Part shown: positions 31,599-43,370 of the stretch, piece by piece
How the letters are laid out: every line of letters begins with the position of its first letter
Position numbering within the stretch: the stretch's first letter is position 1
DNA from: Symsagittifera roscoffensis
Lineage: Eukaryota; Xenacoelomorpha; Acoela; Convolutidae
Reading direction: 5' to 3'
Length of the DNA: 64,000 nucleotides
Assembly: GCF_963678635.1 (NCBI RefSeq)
Contig: NC_087066.1
Location: forward strand, 36,211,152 to 36,275,151
Program-made: the position numbers and the translations under genes
The notes under the pieces: generated by a model
The model's database searches: none
The model's input: only the letters and a program-made list of their open reading frames with translations
What the model was told of the DNA's origin: nothing

Positions 31599-33120
31599 GT
31601 AGCAAATTAATAGATTGTTATGACACCAAATTAACTGCACAAATTGTTTTTGGAATGTTTTAAATTGCCTGTTACGCTTAAATATCCGGGTTGACCAAAA
31701 TTCACCATCTTAGAAATTTTTTCTAAGATTCTTAAAGCTTCTTACAAAAGTAGGGCCTACGAATGTTACATGGGTTTTATTTTCTTATGAGAAAGTTGTA
31801 AAATAGATAAGAACTTTTCTACAACAATTTTTCAACTTCTCATTACTATTTTCTAAAAAAATTTCCTAGAACCAGTGAAAAGTTCTCCGCTGTCGCAAAG
31901 TATTCTAACGGAAACTCCCAGGCGAGTTTTAACAACTCGCAACTTGTTTTTAATGAAGTAACCATCAATATTTTACAGTGTGTTTTTTGCTAAATTCCAA
32001 TAACATCTGAGCCTTACATTCAAAATGTCTAAATTTATATGACATTAAATTTTTGACAATTTCTGTTTGTCAAAGCTGATTTTTATTGTCTCAATTTTTT
32101 TTTCGGAAATTTTTGTTCGAAATGTGTACATTATAGCCGCAACTGAAAATTTTTACTAAATTTGAAAAAACTAAAATTGCTCAAAACTTATTTGTATCCA
32201 AACTTTCGGATATAAAACACATTCAAAATGTTTTTGGCAATTTATCGCTTTTCTTTAATTTTTTTTGTGGGAAAGCATTGCTTCTTTAGAACTTGTGAGA
32301 CAGCGTAAATTCTCTAAATCTTCTGATATTTTTGTATGATGGTTAACCCAGATAGGACTAAAGTTGCCACACAAAAGTCCCGAATTGCCCTGGTAATCTG
32401 AAAAAAAAATCTATTGAGATCTAAATCTCACATCTGAAATTTTTTTTGTTATTATAGGTTCAAAAATTTTATTATGCAAACACAGATTTTGCTAAATCAA
32501 ATTTTGTAGTACTTTGTAGTTTCTGCCCTCAAAATTTGTTCCCTCAAAATCAGAAGCTTCGGGACAAGCACCTAAGCATTAATAGTTGAGGTTTGATAGG
32601 TTTGTAAATTAGGTGGTTCACAATTATAATTAAAAACTGTTACCCGAAATTCTTCCCTCTAATTAATCTAATTATAATAAAATATAGCAGACAAAGTGAA
32701 GAACTGAAAATTACCAGTCTTAATCAAAAAGCACATATTTTATAAAATAAAGTCAAAAAGTCTATTTAATGAGTGTGAATTTGTCTGAAAAAACCAAGCA
32801 CCTCCAGCAGAAGTTTTTTTCACTTTTTCTTAAGTAGGAAAAATCCAAGAATTGATCAATTTGACAACGGAAATCACTTTTCTCTCATTTCAGCACGTAA
32901 AAAAACCTAACTCACAAAAAGATCACCCGTATTTGACTAAATGGTTGGCTTACTGGCATTGCCTGTAGTTTGGCATTAGTTAATCATCGGCCAAGAGATG
33001 CTTGCTTTGAAAATTTTTTAGGCTGTCTTTCCGGATACGAGCCTTTCAAGTATCTTTCAGTGTGCTTCTATACACCAATTGAGAACTGAGATGCCAAAAA
33101 AAATTGTGACAACTTTCAAA
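31599..33120. other. Intronic sequence with nothing recognised
   Basis: A/T-rich with no plausible exon and no repeat family that I can align. Confidence 0.3.
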
Positions 33121-34709
33121 GAAAGGAAGGAATATATTCGATCGAGGTGGTTTTTATAAAACCAATGTAGGCATTCGAAATCGTATTTTTTTCATGAAAA
33201 ATTTTATCTATCATTGAGGCTATCCTATCGACTACTTTTGTTCAAATAATGAAAAACAATTTCCTGAAATTTTCATTGGGTAATGTCTGATCGATCTGTT
33301 TGAAAAAGTTTTGGACTAAATTTGCGCGCTATAAAGATTTCAACAAGGTGTTGTAAGCGTAACGAATTATTTATGAGTGGAGAATTATGCTGCGCTAAAG
33401 AATTCCCAATTAATTGAATTGAGGATAGCTAATTGATCCTTTTAACTCCCCTATCTGATTGTCTGTGCGCCTTTTTAACACTTATTTCATGTCGGCTGTT
33501 TGGGAACAAAAAACAAACAAAAAAAACACTTCAGGTTATCAAAAAAATTTTAATCAAAACTTTTTGAGACCATTTACAGGGCAGTCTGAATTTTCAGGGC
33601 TTTGCATTTATATGCGAGCAGTCTTGTAGTTCCGACTTTCGATACGAAAGTAACGGAATATTTCTGCTCGGGTGGGTTTTTTTTTCTTCAAAGAAATTTC
33701 GACTTTTTAACTAGCTATTTTGACGGAACTTTTTTTTTATCATTCAAAAACTATTGTTGTCCTGGCTTAAATTTGAAAATTTATTTTACTGTGATCATTT
33801 TTTGTAAAGTAATGAGGGTTTAAAGATTGCATTTTGGCCAATTTGGGACAATTAACGCGCGATATTATTCGCGCTAATAACGATTAAGCGGAGATTGAAT
33901 CCGTCTTATAAATCGTTCCAAATTGCTTAAACGAAGCTTATTTTCCATAATTGATTTGTTACCACGAGCGAAATCTATTGTTTTTTTTTATATGGCGTGT
34001 GGGGGGATGATTTTTATAGAAAAATTTTCAAAATTTAGAAAAAAGTTTTTCATTTTAATTTATTTAATTTAGTTTTTTTGTTGTTTATGTTATTACTGCT
34101 CCATGAACCTTAAAACGCAGTCGGAACTTTCAGGGCTTTGCCCTGATACGAGCAGTCTTTTTGTCCCGACTTTTGATACGAAAGTAACGGAATATTTGTG
34201 CTCGAGGTGGGTTTCTTTTTTTCTTCAGACAAATTTGGACTTATTAACTAGCCATTTTTGAAGGAACGATTTATTTCATTCGCAATTTATTATTGTCTTG
34301 AGCGTAAATTTGATAAAATATTTTCTGTGATCAATTTTTGTAAAGTTATGAGGGTTTAAAGATTGCCATTTTGGCCATTTTGACCGTTTTGGGACAATTT
34401 ACGCGCGATAGAATTCGCGCCACTAACGCGTAAGCCGAGATTTAATCCGTCTTCGAAATCATTGCAAATTGGCTGAAAGAAGCCTATTTGCCACAATTGA
34501 TTTTTTACAAGGAGCAAATGATTTGTTTTGTACTTTATATGGCGTGTGGGAGGATGATTTTCATCTAGAAATCTTCAGATTAAAAAAAAAAAGTTTCATT
34601 TATTTTTTCAATTAATTTTTTTTAATGTTGTTTTTGTTATTACTGCTCCATAAACAATATAAGGCAGTCGGAACTTTCAGGGCTTTGACATGATACGAGC
34701 AATCTTGTG
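33121..34709 (+). repeat. Three head-to-tail family A elements
   Basis: A diverged copy (about 33121-33627, ending TGCGAGCAGTCTTG) abuts a copy at 33629-34160 and a third at 34161-34709. The last two start GTTCCGACTTTCGATACG and TTGTCCCGACTTTTGATACG and end with the GAGCA-GTCTT type terminus. Junctions show almost no spacer, so one terminus is joined directly to the next. Confidence 0.75.
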
Positions 34710-35327
34710 TTGGACTTTTATTTCAAACATAATCGAATATAATGGATTATCTTGGCAAAAATAATCAATTCCAGTAGCAAAAAAATGGATTATAATGGAT
34801 TATTTTTGTATCGGGGATCCATTATAATCAATTAGAATCCATGGGCGCTCGGTGCGGAAGGTATGGGGCCCGTATAAGTCCACGTCTCAGGAGTGGCTGG
34901 TCTTGGTTTTGCATGATTAGGAGTGTATGCAATGGAAGAAGTAGGCGATTCTTAGCGTCAATTAGTTAAATTTAGTCCCAGTGTTTTGAAGCCAAAGAAC
35001 TGGAGTTCTTGAGGGCAGGCCTTTTTGACAAGAACAAGTTTGAATTTGAAGTCAAGGCTCAATTTCACAAAGCCTTGAGCAAGTTTGTGTAAAATGTGAC
35101 AGATTGAGGTGGTTCAGTTACATTTGAGAGATTCTGCGGATATGATCGAAAGATTTGAGCCCCTCATCGTCCAAAGGCTCTCCCGCTTATGACCATTTTA
35201 TCAAATTTCAGCCAAATAAATTTTTCATTATGATATGATCATTCCCAAAATCCAACACTTTTTTAATTGCATGTATGAATTTCAACGCAGATAAAAAGTT
35301 CAATTGTTCCTACTCAAAATGGTTTAT

Positions 35328-35859
35328 TATTCCGACTTTCGATACGAAAGTAACGGAATATTTGAACTCGGGGTGGGTTTTTTTTTTGCTTCAGACAAAT
35401 TTCGACTTTTTGACTAGCCAGTTTTGACGGAAATTTATATCCTTCAGAAAGTATTGTTGTCCTGTGCTTAAATTTGAAAAGATACTTCACCTGTGATCAT
35501 TTTTCGTAAAGTTATGGGGGTTTAAAGATTGCCATTTTGGGGAATTTGGGACAACTAACGTGCGATATATTTCACGCTATTAACGCGTAAGCGGAGATTT
35601 AATCCGTCTTAGAAATCGTTCCAAATTGGTTGAAAGAAGCTTATTCGCCATCATTGATTTGTTACAAGGAGCGAAATCTATTCTTTTGTACTTTATATGG
35701 CGTGTGGGGAAATGATTTTCATTAAAAAGTTTCAAATGTTAGAAATTTTTTTTTCATTTATTTCATTACTTTTAATTTTATTTATGTTATTACTGCCCCA
35801 TAAACCTTAAAAGGCAGTCGGAACTTTCAGGGCTTCGCCCTGATACGAGCAGTCTTGTT
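35328..35859 (+). repeat. Family A non-autonomous element
   Basis: Starts TATTCCGACTTTCGATACG and ends with hairpin CAGGGCTTCGCCCTG and ATACGAGCAGTCTTG. Well preserved, including GATATATTTCACGC core and TATGGCGTGTGGGG. Confidence 0.8.
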
Positions 35860-36040
35860 AGGTTTAGTCTTGCTGTCTACTTATTAAAGGATCACTCATT
35901 AGTTTTATCAACTAAGCCCTATCAAATTTCGGTTTTTGAATTCAAAATTCGGTCTTTTAATTTTTCAAAATCTTTCAAAAATTGTGCCAGAGTGCGAGAA
36001 TTCTTTCGAGTGGTTTTACCAACCGATGTTTGTTCTGCAG

Positions 36041-36290
36041 ATGTGTCTGTGAGGATGGCCTAATATCGGTTACTAGTCTTCTCAACAGTAGTAGCGATGA
36101 GCCATCAGCCTTCTCAACGACCAACATGAGCAAAAGCCAGTCTGCTGGCCGCAAGAAGGTGAAGATAAAATCAACCATACGTGAGAGCCACTTGCAGTTG
36201 AGTTTGTTCATCCAAAACAAAGTGTCGCAGGGAGTGTATTGCGTGAAACCCACTGAAGTTCCGCCTGCAAAATGGAAACTTGAGTTATGA
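36041..36290 (+). CDS. Probable terminal exon, unrecognised gene
   Basis: A strong acceptor (TGTTTGTTCTGCAG) is followed in phase 2 by CVCEDGLISVTSLLNSSSDE, KSQSAGRKKVKIKST, QLSLFIQNKVSQGVYCV and a tail ending PPAKWKLEL, then TGA at 36288-36290. The basic KKVKIK stretch could be a nuclear signal. The phase does not match the donor at 31598, so either an intermediate exon is missing or this is a separate gene. Confidence 0.5.
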
Positions 36291-36423
36291 TAAAAAAATT
36301 TAACCAAGACCAACTTATAAGTAAATTCAAATCTTATTGCTATTTTCATGAGCGGTCAAAATTACGGATTCAGGTCTTTGGAGTTGGTACGTTTTTCTGA
36401 AAACTCGACAAGAACTTCGAATC

Positions 36424-36847
36424 TCCCGTGTTGACCTCCATAGACCAAAAATGCTAATGAAACAATTCCATAAACTAAGTCTATGAAAAAATACTAACCA
36501 TACAAATTTCATAAATTTTGCTACAGAATTAAAACATTGCAGGCTCTTTCCAATACATTTTTAATGCGAGACGGCCAAACCTTTGGTTACTACGTTTGAT
36601 AACCAAGGTTTATGTCATTTGTGTTTGGTTACGAACACAACCAAAGAATGTTGAGAAATTAAAATGCAAAAAATCAATATTTTTGGTTTATGGAAAAATG
36701 CTAGTCATACAATTTCCATATATGAAAAAATACTAATCATAGACCTTTCATGCAATTTTCTGCACTTATGGAATTGCATGAAAAGTGTATGATTAGCATT
36801 TTCCATATATGAAAATTGTATGACTAGTATTTTTGGTCAACCCGGGC
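36424..36847. repeat. Family G palindromic element
   Basis: Ends near CCCGTGTTGACC (36427) and GGTCAACCCGGG (36835). Inside, AATGCTAGTCATACAATTTC and CATATATGAAAAAATACTAA on one arm are mirrored by the reverse complement on the other around 36770. That gives arms of about 60 bp able to fold. Confidence 0.55.
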
Positions 36848-37159
36848 TATCAGCATTTATGTAATCATGGTCACTGTGGCTCTCAGAAAAATCATTAAAT
36901 ATTTGCCCTATTGTTATAATTCAACATTCAACTGCCTGGTGGGACAGCAATCAGTCCTGCCGCGCTCCTGTTTCGTGCCTCATTTATCCCTGCTTATTTG
37001 AGCACTTGCTACTAGGAACTAGGTCGAATATTGCGTTTGCTTTCCTGTCTGCTATTTTTCCACACGATAGAAACTGCAGTATGGCATTCTTTTCTCACTA
37101 GTGCCTATGCGCATACATATACATTCAATGAGCATTTATGGTTTACCACGTATAACTTG

Positions 37160-37245
37160 GAACGACCACCACCACCACCACCACTACGCGTATTTGCTCT
37201 GTACATTCATTCTCTTCTCTTCTCTTCTCTTCTCTTCAGCTACAA
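37160..37245 (+). repeat. Microsatellites (CCA)n and (TTCTC)n
   Basis: A short CCA run at about 37167-37185 and a CTTCT run at about 37211-37240. These are simple sequence and account for the His-rich and Leu/Phe-rich open frames here. Confidence 0.7.
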
Positions 37246-37546
37246 CGCTCTCTCAATCGCTTCTTTTGCACTCTTTAGCTGCAGATTTGTATATTCTACA
37301 ACTTAAACAATTCTGTCGTGACTAAGATTTAATTACTAACACCTTATTTCCAAAATTGAGATTTTTCAATGCGGAAAGTGGATTAATCGATCGATCGAAA
37401 ATAGCTCAAATTGCAATTCAAACTCAATATTTTCACAAAAAACCAGCAGTAAAAAATGGATAAAAATCTATTATTTGAAGACAAATAGACAGCAATCGGA
37501 TTAATTTAATACCTTTCGTTTTATTACGAGTCATTAACGTGTGAGG

Positions 37547-37897
37547 CAGAGGCGGATTTAGGGGGGCGGTCGCCCCCTTCAGGGATTAGACCCCCTCACG
37601 AACCAAAGGGTCCCCCTGTGGTATTATTTTTAACATCCGTTTTCAGACGACCGACCCTAAAACTTTTCTAAAGGTGCTTTTGGCGCTAATATATGCTAAT
37701 TTTGCGCGCCAAAAAAACGCGCCAAAACAGTGTTTTGGTCAAAATTTTCCAAAGTATGCTCAATAACGGCATTTTTGCCCTGCTGTTTCAAAAATTTGCC
37801 TGCCGAGCAATTTTTTATATTTCAAAATTTGGTCGACCTAAAAATGGAAAATTTTTGAAAAACCGCCTCCTTCAAGAAAATCATAGATCCGCCCCTG
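37547..37897 (-). mobile_element. Family B hAT-like element, reverse orientation
   Basis: Termini CAGAGGCGGATTTAGG and TAGATCCGCCCCTG. The flanks GTGTGAGG (37539-37546) and GTGTGAAG (37898-37905) form a 7/8 target duplication. The interior GGTCCCCCTG and CGACCGACCCTAAAAC match the reverse complement of other copies. Confidence 0.8.
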
Positions 37898-38324
37898 GTG
37901 TGAAGACTTTTATATAGTTATGGGTGATTTTTTTGTTGGTTAATTTTTTTTTGGAAATAAAACAAAAACTTTAAAAATGCGTAATAAAAACTTGCTTTTT
38001 GATTGCTTTTTTTTCAAATCGGGCAAGTTTTATCAAAAAATTTCACTTATAATTGGTTCTGGAAAATCAAAGAAATTATACATTTTTTTGAGTTTCAAAA
38101 GTTGAATTTTTTTTCAAAAAGTAAGTCAATTTTAAATGTTGCTTTAAAGTTATAGTAAAACTCTCAATTGGTTCTATTTTCAATTGGTTCTATTCGAAAA
38201 CGGGAAGTGTTTTTTGAAAATTGTTCAATGATATCACAAGCTGCAATACGATATATCATTCGAATATCGTATTCGGATGATTTTTTGGGATGATTATTTG
38301 TGCTACCTGATTTTGCGAGATTCA

Positions 38325-38656
38325 ACTCGCTGCCGACCCAAAGGGTCCCCACTTTGTACTATTTTGAGATAACCGATTTTGACTGGCAGACCCAAAAATT
38401 TGGCGCCAATGTATACTAATTTTTAGGGGGATAAAAAATGCAATTTGGTAAAGAAGTTTCCAAAAAGGGCCTAAAAGACTATCGTTGGCTTGTTTTTTCA
38501 AAGTTTGACCGCAGCGCAGAAATTTTGACCAAAAGAGAGTCTTTTTAGAGCTTTGGGAGAGCTCGGAAAATCATTTTCATCCTACTAAAAAAACGTCGAC
38601 AAAGTTTTTTGAAAATCCACCCCCCCCCCCTCTCCAGAAAATCCTAGATCCGCCCC
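38325..38656 (-). mobile_element. Family B element, left end truncated
   Basis: Matches the family from GCCGACCCAAAGGGTCCCC to the right end AAATCCTAGATCCGCCCC. The opposite terminus and target duplication are missing. Confidence 0.6.
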
Positions 38657-38936
38657 TTCTCTAAGCTAAAGTTGAGGTACTCCTTAATTGGTTTTGAAAG
38701 CCTATACGACAATCTCTTCTTTTTATTTCAAAGCAAAGTTTTTTTACATGTGGGTAAAAGGAATGCATAAAATTGTCTTTTTCAGTTTTTGTTGGATTAA
38801 AATCCATTTTAATCAATTTTTTATCCATTTTTCTCACTGCAGAAAACCTTTAGTTTCTGTTTTGGTGTTCTTTTATAATTTGCTTACGAGTGTTTTTCCG
38901 ATTTAGCGCAAGCTTTACACCCTCTATTTCTCAAAA

Positions 38937-39962
38937 ATGATGAAAGTCACATCTCTGAAACTGACCAAGATCAACCCCCACCTGATCTGTCCCCTCTGCA
39001 ATGGCTACTTAATCAACGCCACCACAACTATCGACTGTCTGCACACATTCTGTAAAAGCTGCATCTACAACTACCTACAAACACAAACTTCAGACAACAA
39101 GAAATGCTGCCCTATATGTGAGACTTTTCTAAACCGGTCCAAACCCAATGAATCTCTTAAACCGGATCCAGTTTTGCAAAATATTGTGTACAGTGTAGTT
39201 CCAAATCTTTACTCGTTGGAACGGGAAAGAAAGAGTAGATTTTATGAGGGTGAAAAAATGCGCCAGACAATTTTGAGCTCACCCAACCCGAGCTTCGACG
39301 CAATTTTTGGCCCAGAATTTTCGGAGATACCACTTTTATCGCCAAATAAATCGACATTTAAACTTTCTTTGCATTACTTGATGAGCGATAAAAATGCATC
39401 TAGATCGGTTCCAGTATCCACGTTCAAAATTCCCCATCAAGTTACATTAGCAGATTTGGAGCAAATTTTACGAGTAAAATTTAAGCTTACCGACAAACAT
39501 TTTTTGGAGTTTTACTACTCTTCCGAGTCAGATTGTGTGAAAAAGTATTTGAACACGGAGGAAATTTACAAAATTATGGAAAATAATGGACTGACTTCCG
39601 TTTTCAACCAGGAGCACGAAGCTGAAGACGTGAAGGAACTTGATATTTATTACAGAATTTACGCTATCAAACAGAAGAGGCAACAAAGGAGTCGGAGTCA
39701 GTCGGAGGAGGAGCCAGAGGCAAAGAAAAAAATATCGACAGGATCCAAATTGAAACCGGCTTCTGGGAATACAAAACTGAAATCATCTTCTCACTCAGTA
39801 TCTACTAGCCCAAAAAGATTATCAAAATCAAACTCAAACACAAGCAAAAAACAAGCAGAAAATAAAAAGAAAATTGGGCCGAAAGAAGCCGATGAAGCGG
39901 GCTCCAGTGTTTCTTCTGTTAATAATGAGGCTGCGAAGTTTAGCATTAACAGCTTATTGTAA
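38937..39962 (+). CDS. Polycomb group RING finger protein (PCGF/BMI1-like), intronless
   Basis: 341 residues in one exon. A C3HC4 RING sits at about residues 18-61: CPLC, then IDCLHTFCKSC, then CPIC. The order Cys-Cys-Cys-His-Cys-Cys-Cys-Cys is intact. The following PDPVLQNIVYSVVPNLY and ERERKSRFYEG is the segment that in PCGF proteins follows the RING. Residues about 155-240 fit the ubiquitin-like RAWUL domain (FKIPHQVTLADLEQILRVKF, LDIYYRIYAIK). The tail is Ser/Lys-rich and disordered. PCGF proteins pair with RING1/RING2 in Polycomb repressive complex 1, which monoubiquitinates histone H2A in the nucleus. The start has a second Met directly after it (MMKVTSLKLTKINPHLICPL), as expected for the family N-terminus. 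The lack of introns is unusual beside multi-exon neighbours and could indicate a retrocopy, but the frame is fully open. The paralogue cannot be fixed. Confidence 0.88.
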   Translation: MMKVTSLKLTKINPHLICPLCNGYLINATTTIDCLHTFCKSCIYNYLQTQTSDNKKCCPICETFLNRSKPNESLKPDPVLQNIVYSVVPNLYSLERERKSRFYEGEKMRQTILSSPNPSFDAIFGPEFSEIPLLSPNKSTFKLSLHYLMSDKNASRSVPVSTFKIPHQVTLADLEQILRVKFKLTDKHFLEFYYSSESDCVKKYLNTEEIYKIMENNGLTSVFNQEHEAEDVKELDIYYRIYAIKQKRQQRSRSQSEEEPEAKKKISTGSKLKPASGNTKLKSSSHSVSTSPKRLSKSNSNTSKKQAENKKKIGPKEADEAGSSVSSVNNEAAKFSINSLL

Positions 39963-40091
39963 AATAATTTAAAAGTTTTATGGACGAACTACCCAGGTTA
40001 AAACGCTCGTTTCTGCCGCAAATAATTTCTATGTTTCAAAGACACTTGTCTAAGGAACCCAATACCAAATGATGCTACATATGCCGGCGAA

Positions 40092-40272
40092 TGGTAGGGC
40101 GACTATTCGTAACAGGCGACAATTCGTAACAGGCGACAATTCGTAAAAAGGCATTGACTTCGCTCCGCTGCGCTTACATCCTGCACGAGAGGAATATTGA
40201 GTGTGAATCAGCGTTCCCCGCATATTCTACTGATACGAATTGCCGCTCGTTACGAATTGTCGCATCACGCCG
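40092..40272 (+). repeat. Family E MITE-like element with inverted subterminal arrays
   Basis: At the left, three copies of about GGCGACAATTCGTAAC. At the right, their reverse complement TTACGAATTGTCGC. The core CTTCGCTCCGCTGCGCTTAC is shared in reverse with the copy at 58506-58735. Confidence 0.7.
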
Positions 40273-41254
40273 GCCAATATTTTTTGGAACTCGAATAAAA
40301 ATGTGTTTTGATTGTTCAAAGGAATTCCACACTTGGTCAGTAGATTTCTTCCCTAACTCTTCCCCCAGTTTGCTGTTTTAGGGCGATCACTGGATTCAAC
40401 AGTCTGTTTATTTATTTCACGATTTGTCAATAGAGACTCTAACCCCAATTTTCATAAAGAAAACAACAATAAACTTGCGCAGTTCAAATTATTTCTTCTA
40501 AAGTGTATGAATTAATTTATATTTCTGTTCATTTAGACTTGTTTACGCATAAGCGAGTTAGCGTAATTAGTGTTTATTGGTCTGTTTTTTTTTCAGCATA
40601 GTCATTGATGGTGGTTTCATTCTCTTCTTTTTTGAAAATATAGAAGTCTTGTGCCCGTTTTTGCCAAGATTCGTTTTTTGTTGTGTAAAAATTATTTTAA
40701 TTGTTGATGGATTTTGAATAAAGCAAGTAGTGTTCAAAAAATTTGAAAGCTGGGTTCTTACTTTGTTGAAGATATCGACACGCTGAGCTGAAATATAAAT
40801 AGATAAGTACACATTTAAAACGCGATTTAGTTTCCAAAAGTTTTGAGTGTTCAAAAGCTGTCCAGGTGTAAAAATTAATGAATCAAATTTTTATGCGCGG
40901 TTTTTGCTTAAATGCATTAAATAGCCATTTTCTTGCTTATGTGCGCGGAATTTTCAACAATTTCTTAAAACTTTGTAAAAAAATTTTGCGTTGCTTAACA
41001 TTTTTATCGAAGAGGAAAAATTGGCTGAACAGTTTTAAAGACTTCTAAGAGAAGGCAAGATCCAGCCGTTTTCTTATTTTCTACAACAATTCACAAAAAT
41101 AATATTATGATTCATAGAAGCTCAATCTGCAACTTGAAACCAAGTTAGGGAACCATTTTGGAGAAACACGCTCACGATTCTTTTGCATACTCACGATTCA
41201 TAAAAAAAATCACTCATATCATGATTCGTAAAAAACCAAACCAGGCAAAAATTT
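40273..41254. other. Intergenic sequence, nothing recognised
   Basis: A/T-rich stretch between the PCGF-like gene and the LTR element. No coding or repeat feature is recognised beyond short A/T tracts. Confidence 0.3.
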
Positions 41255-41706
41255 TGTTGTGGATCAGTGCAAGGCAAAAAATTTCTAAAGAAGATTTTAT
41301 TGAGATCGATGTTAATGATAATTAACCTAAAATTTAGCTAGTATTTATAGTTATTATCAGTGGGAAAAGTATACATAAGAACAAAATATGTCATCTGGGA
41401 TACAAAACATCTTTTTTCTTAACGTATTCCCATTTTCGATATTTTTTTTTATCAAAAAATACATTCGACAGATATAACATCGCATTCATGAATAGGATTG
41501 ATTAGTATCATGAGAAACTATCAGAGTTGACACTTGTGACAGTTATATAAAATCAACTGATAATAGTTGACAAGAGACAGGAGTAATTAAAGAGTCAGGT
41601 TTGAACAACTTGGATACGCTTCTACAGATTGGGTATGTTTATATATTAGTTCTCTTTAAGTTTTATATAAAAAGTTTTAATCTTGATATTTTTTTAGATC
41701 ACCACA
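41255..41706 (-). repeat. 3-prime LTR
   Basis: Shares with 44956-45368 the blocks TGTTGTGGATCA, AAGAAGATTTTATT, ATATAACATCGCATTCATGA against ATATAGCATCGCATTCATGA, and CTTCTACAGATTG. Sense start is TGTGGTGATC next to the purine tract. Confidence 0.85.
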
Positions 41707-41729
41707 TCCTCCCTTCTTTTCTAAAAAGA

Positions 41730-43000
41730 TCTGTCTGTATAGGATCTCCGTAGTTTTTCGTTGGTTTTGGGATTCTTGAAGATCTCTTGGGTTCGTCGGC
41801 GACCTGTTCGGATTGATCGTCGTCGGAATTTGGTGAAGGTTGTTCTTCGCCTTCATGTTTCATCGTCGACAATGTCGCTCATTTCATCTGTGGTATTGGT
41901 ATCTTGACTACATCTCGCAATCTGGTTGTCGCTTACAAGAACATTTTATTCTGATTGATTGGGTTGGGTCCACGATCTGTTGGATCCACGTCGAATGATG
42001 AATGTTGCTGGTTGTGCTTCCGTGTCTTTGTTCGGCTTGAAGAGAATTTTTTCACCTACGTCAAAAAACTTTTATGGTGGGTAATTTGATTTGCTGTCCA
42101 AGGATAAGTTCTGTTGGTATTTTTTCTTTCGCTTTCAAAGGTTTTCTATGCGTCATTAGTACTGGTTGGAGAAACGCAAATAAATTGACTGATAAATTTT
42201 CCCCCTTGCTTTCACGGCATGTTTAATTGTCTGGACTGCTCTTTCTGCTAGTCCATTTGCTCTTTGAAGGTATATCGTCAATTCTATTTTGTGAACTCCC
42301 TGAAACTTGCTCTATGTTTTGAAATGGTTTCCTACAAATTCGGGTCCGTTGTCAAAGACTAAAGTTTCAATTTTGGTACTCCGAATTATGCAAGAACCGC
42401 TGACAAACATTTCTGGACAGTTAAAGTAGTTTTGTCATTGGTCGGGTATGCTTCGATTCAGCATCCTCTTGCATAGGTCACATCAAAGACCAAAGAGCCA
42501 ATAGGTTTCCTTGGTCTCTGATGTGGGCCCAAACCAAAAAAAATTCGTTCCCATACGTCAGTTTGTAGCCAATTGGAAACTGTTTTTCCAAGCAATGGTC
42601 TGTTCTTTTGGCAGATCTCGCATCTTGAGACAAGTCGTTCCACGTCTTGTGACTTGCCAAACCACAAAGCAACCATTCTCAAATCCATTTCTTTTGCCTG
42701 TTTTCTTGGATGCGTCTGGTGGGCATCGTCTATAATTTGAACTCTGAATCTCGGCGGTGGTATGAAAGGTCCAACAACCCTGAAGATGACTCGTTCTCGT
42801 ATTGTCAATGTTTCAGCTTCCTTCTTGAAGTGTGATTCAGCTTCTGAGGATTGTCTACCTTCACTGTTCTGTATCCATTTGAAAAATTCTTGAAAAGTTC
42901 GATTTGATTGGAGGTCGCTTTTGATGTCGTTCAGCTTGATTATCTGCTTGTCTGCGAAGCAGATGTCATTCTCAAAGAAACAGATTTTCCGGACTGGCAA
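41730..43000 (-). pseudogene. Integrase region of the LTR retrotransposon
   Basis: The open frame at 42458-43000 contains the H2C2 zinc-binding region (DDAHQTHPRKQ, RLVSRCEICQKNRPLLG). Downstream, across frameshifts, a catalytic-core remnant and LAERAVQ-like sequence near 42230 are readable, then a Lys/Arg-rich tail. The usual order of histidines and cysteines (H-x-H then C-x-x-C) is recognisable. The frame is broken several times. Confidence 0.75.
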
Positions 43001-43016
43001 CCAAAACGCAGTCTGC

Positions 43017-43370
43017 TCAGAGTGTCCACATGTAAGATCCTAGCACATATTTTAACTTGTAGAAGAGTCCGATCAGAGCAATGGCCCATCTGGTTATTCT
43101 AGTGGATGCGCTCTTCTGTATCTCTCCGTCTGGCGCAAAGAGGTACTGCAAGGCTTTCTGATCTGTTTGAAGCTTGAAGTTGCGCCCCAGTAAAAACTGT
43201 TTCAGTCGTGTGACCACAATCGCGATTGACAATGCTGCTCGTCGTTCTACGTTGGAGTAGTTGCGCTCAGCTGTCGATCTCTTCCTTGAACCGTAGGTCA
43301 CCGGATGTCTATCTTCTGAAAGATTCCCGCCGACTGCCTGCTCTAAAGCATCGGTGGTCACAGTCACTTC
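43017..43370 (-). pseudogene. RNase H region of the LTR retrotransposon
   Basis: Reads VTTDALEQAVGGNLSED, PVTYGSRKRSTAERNYSNVE and KLQTDQKALQYLFAP, the expected series for the gypsy-type RNase H: D, then E in NYSNVE, then D in LQTDQKAL. It ends with RITRWAIAL. It lies immediately upstream of the integrase with a stop between. Confidence 0.8.

Noticed and set aside
35975-36349. Minus-strand open frame of 124 codons
   Set aside because: Antisense of a better plus-strand exon with a strong acceptor and coding-like composition.
42511-42735. Plus-strand open frame over the integrase region
   Set aside because: Antisense of the retrotransposon integrase zinc-binding region.
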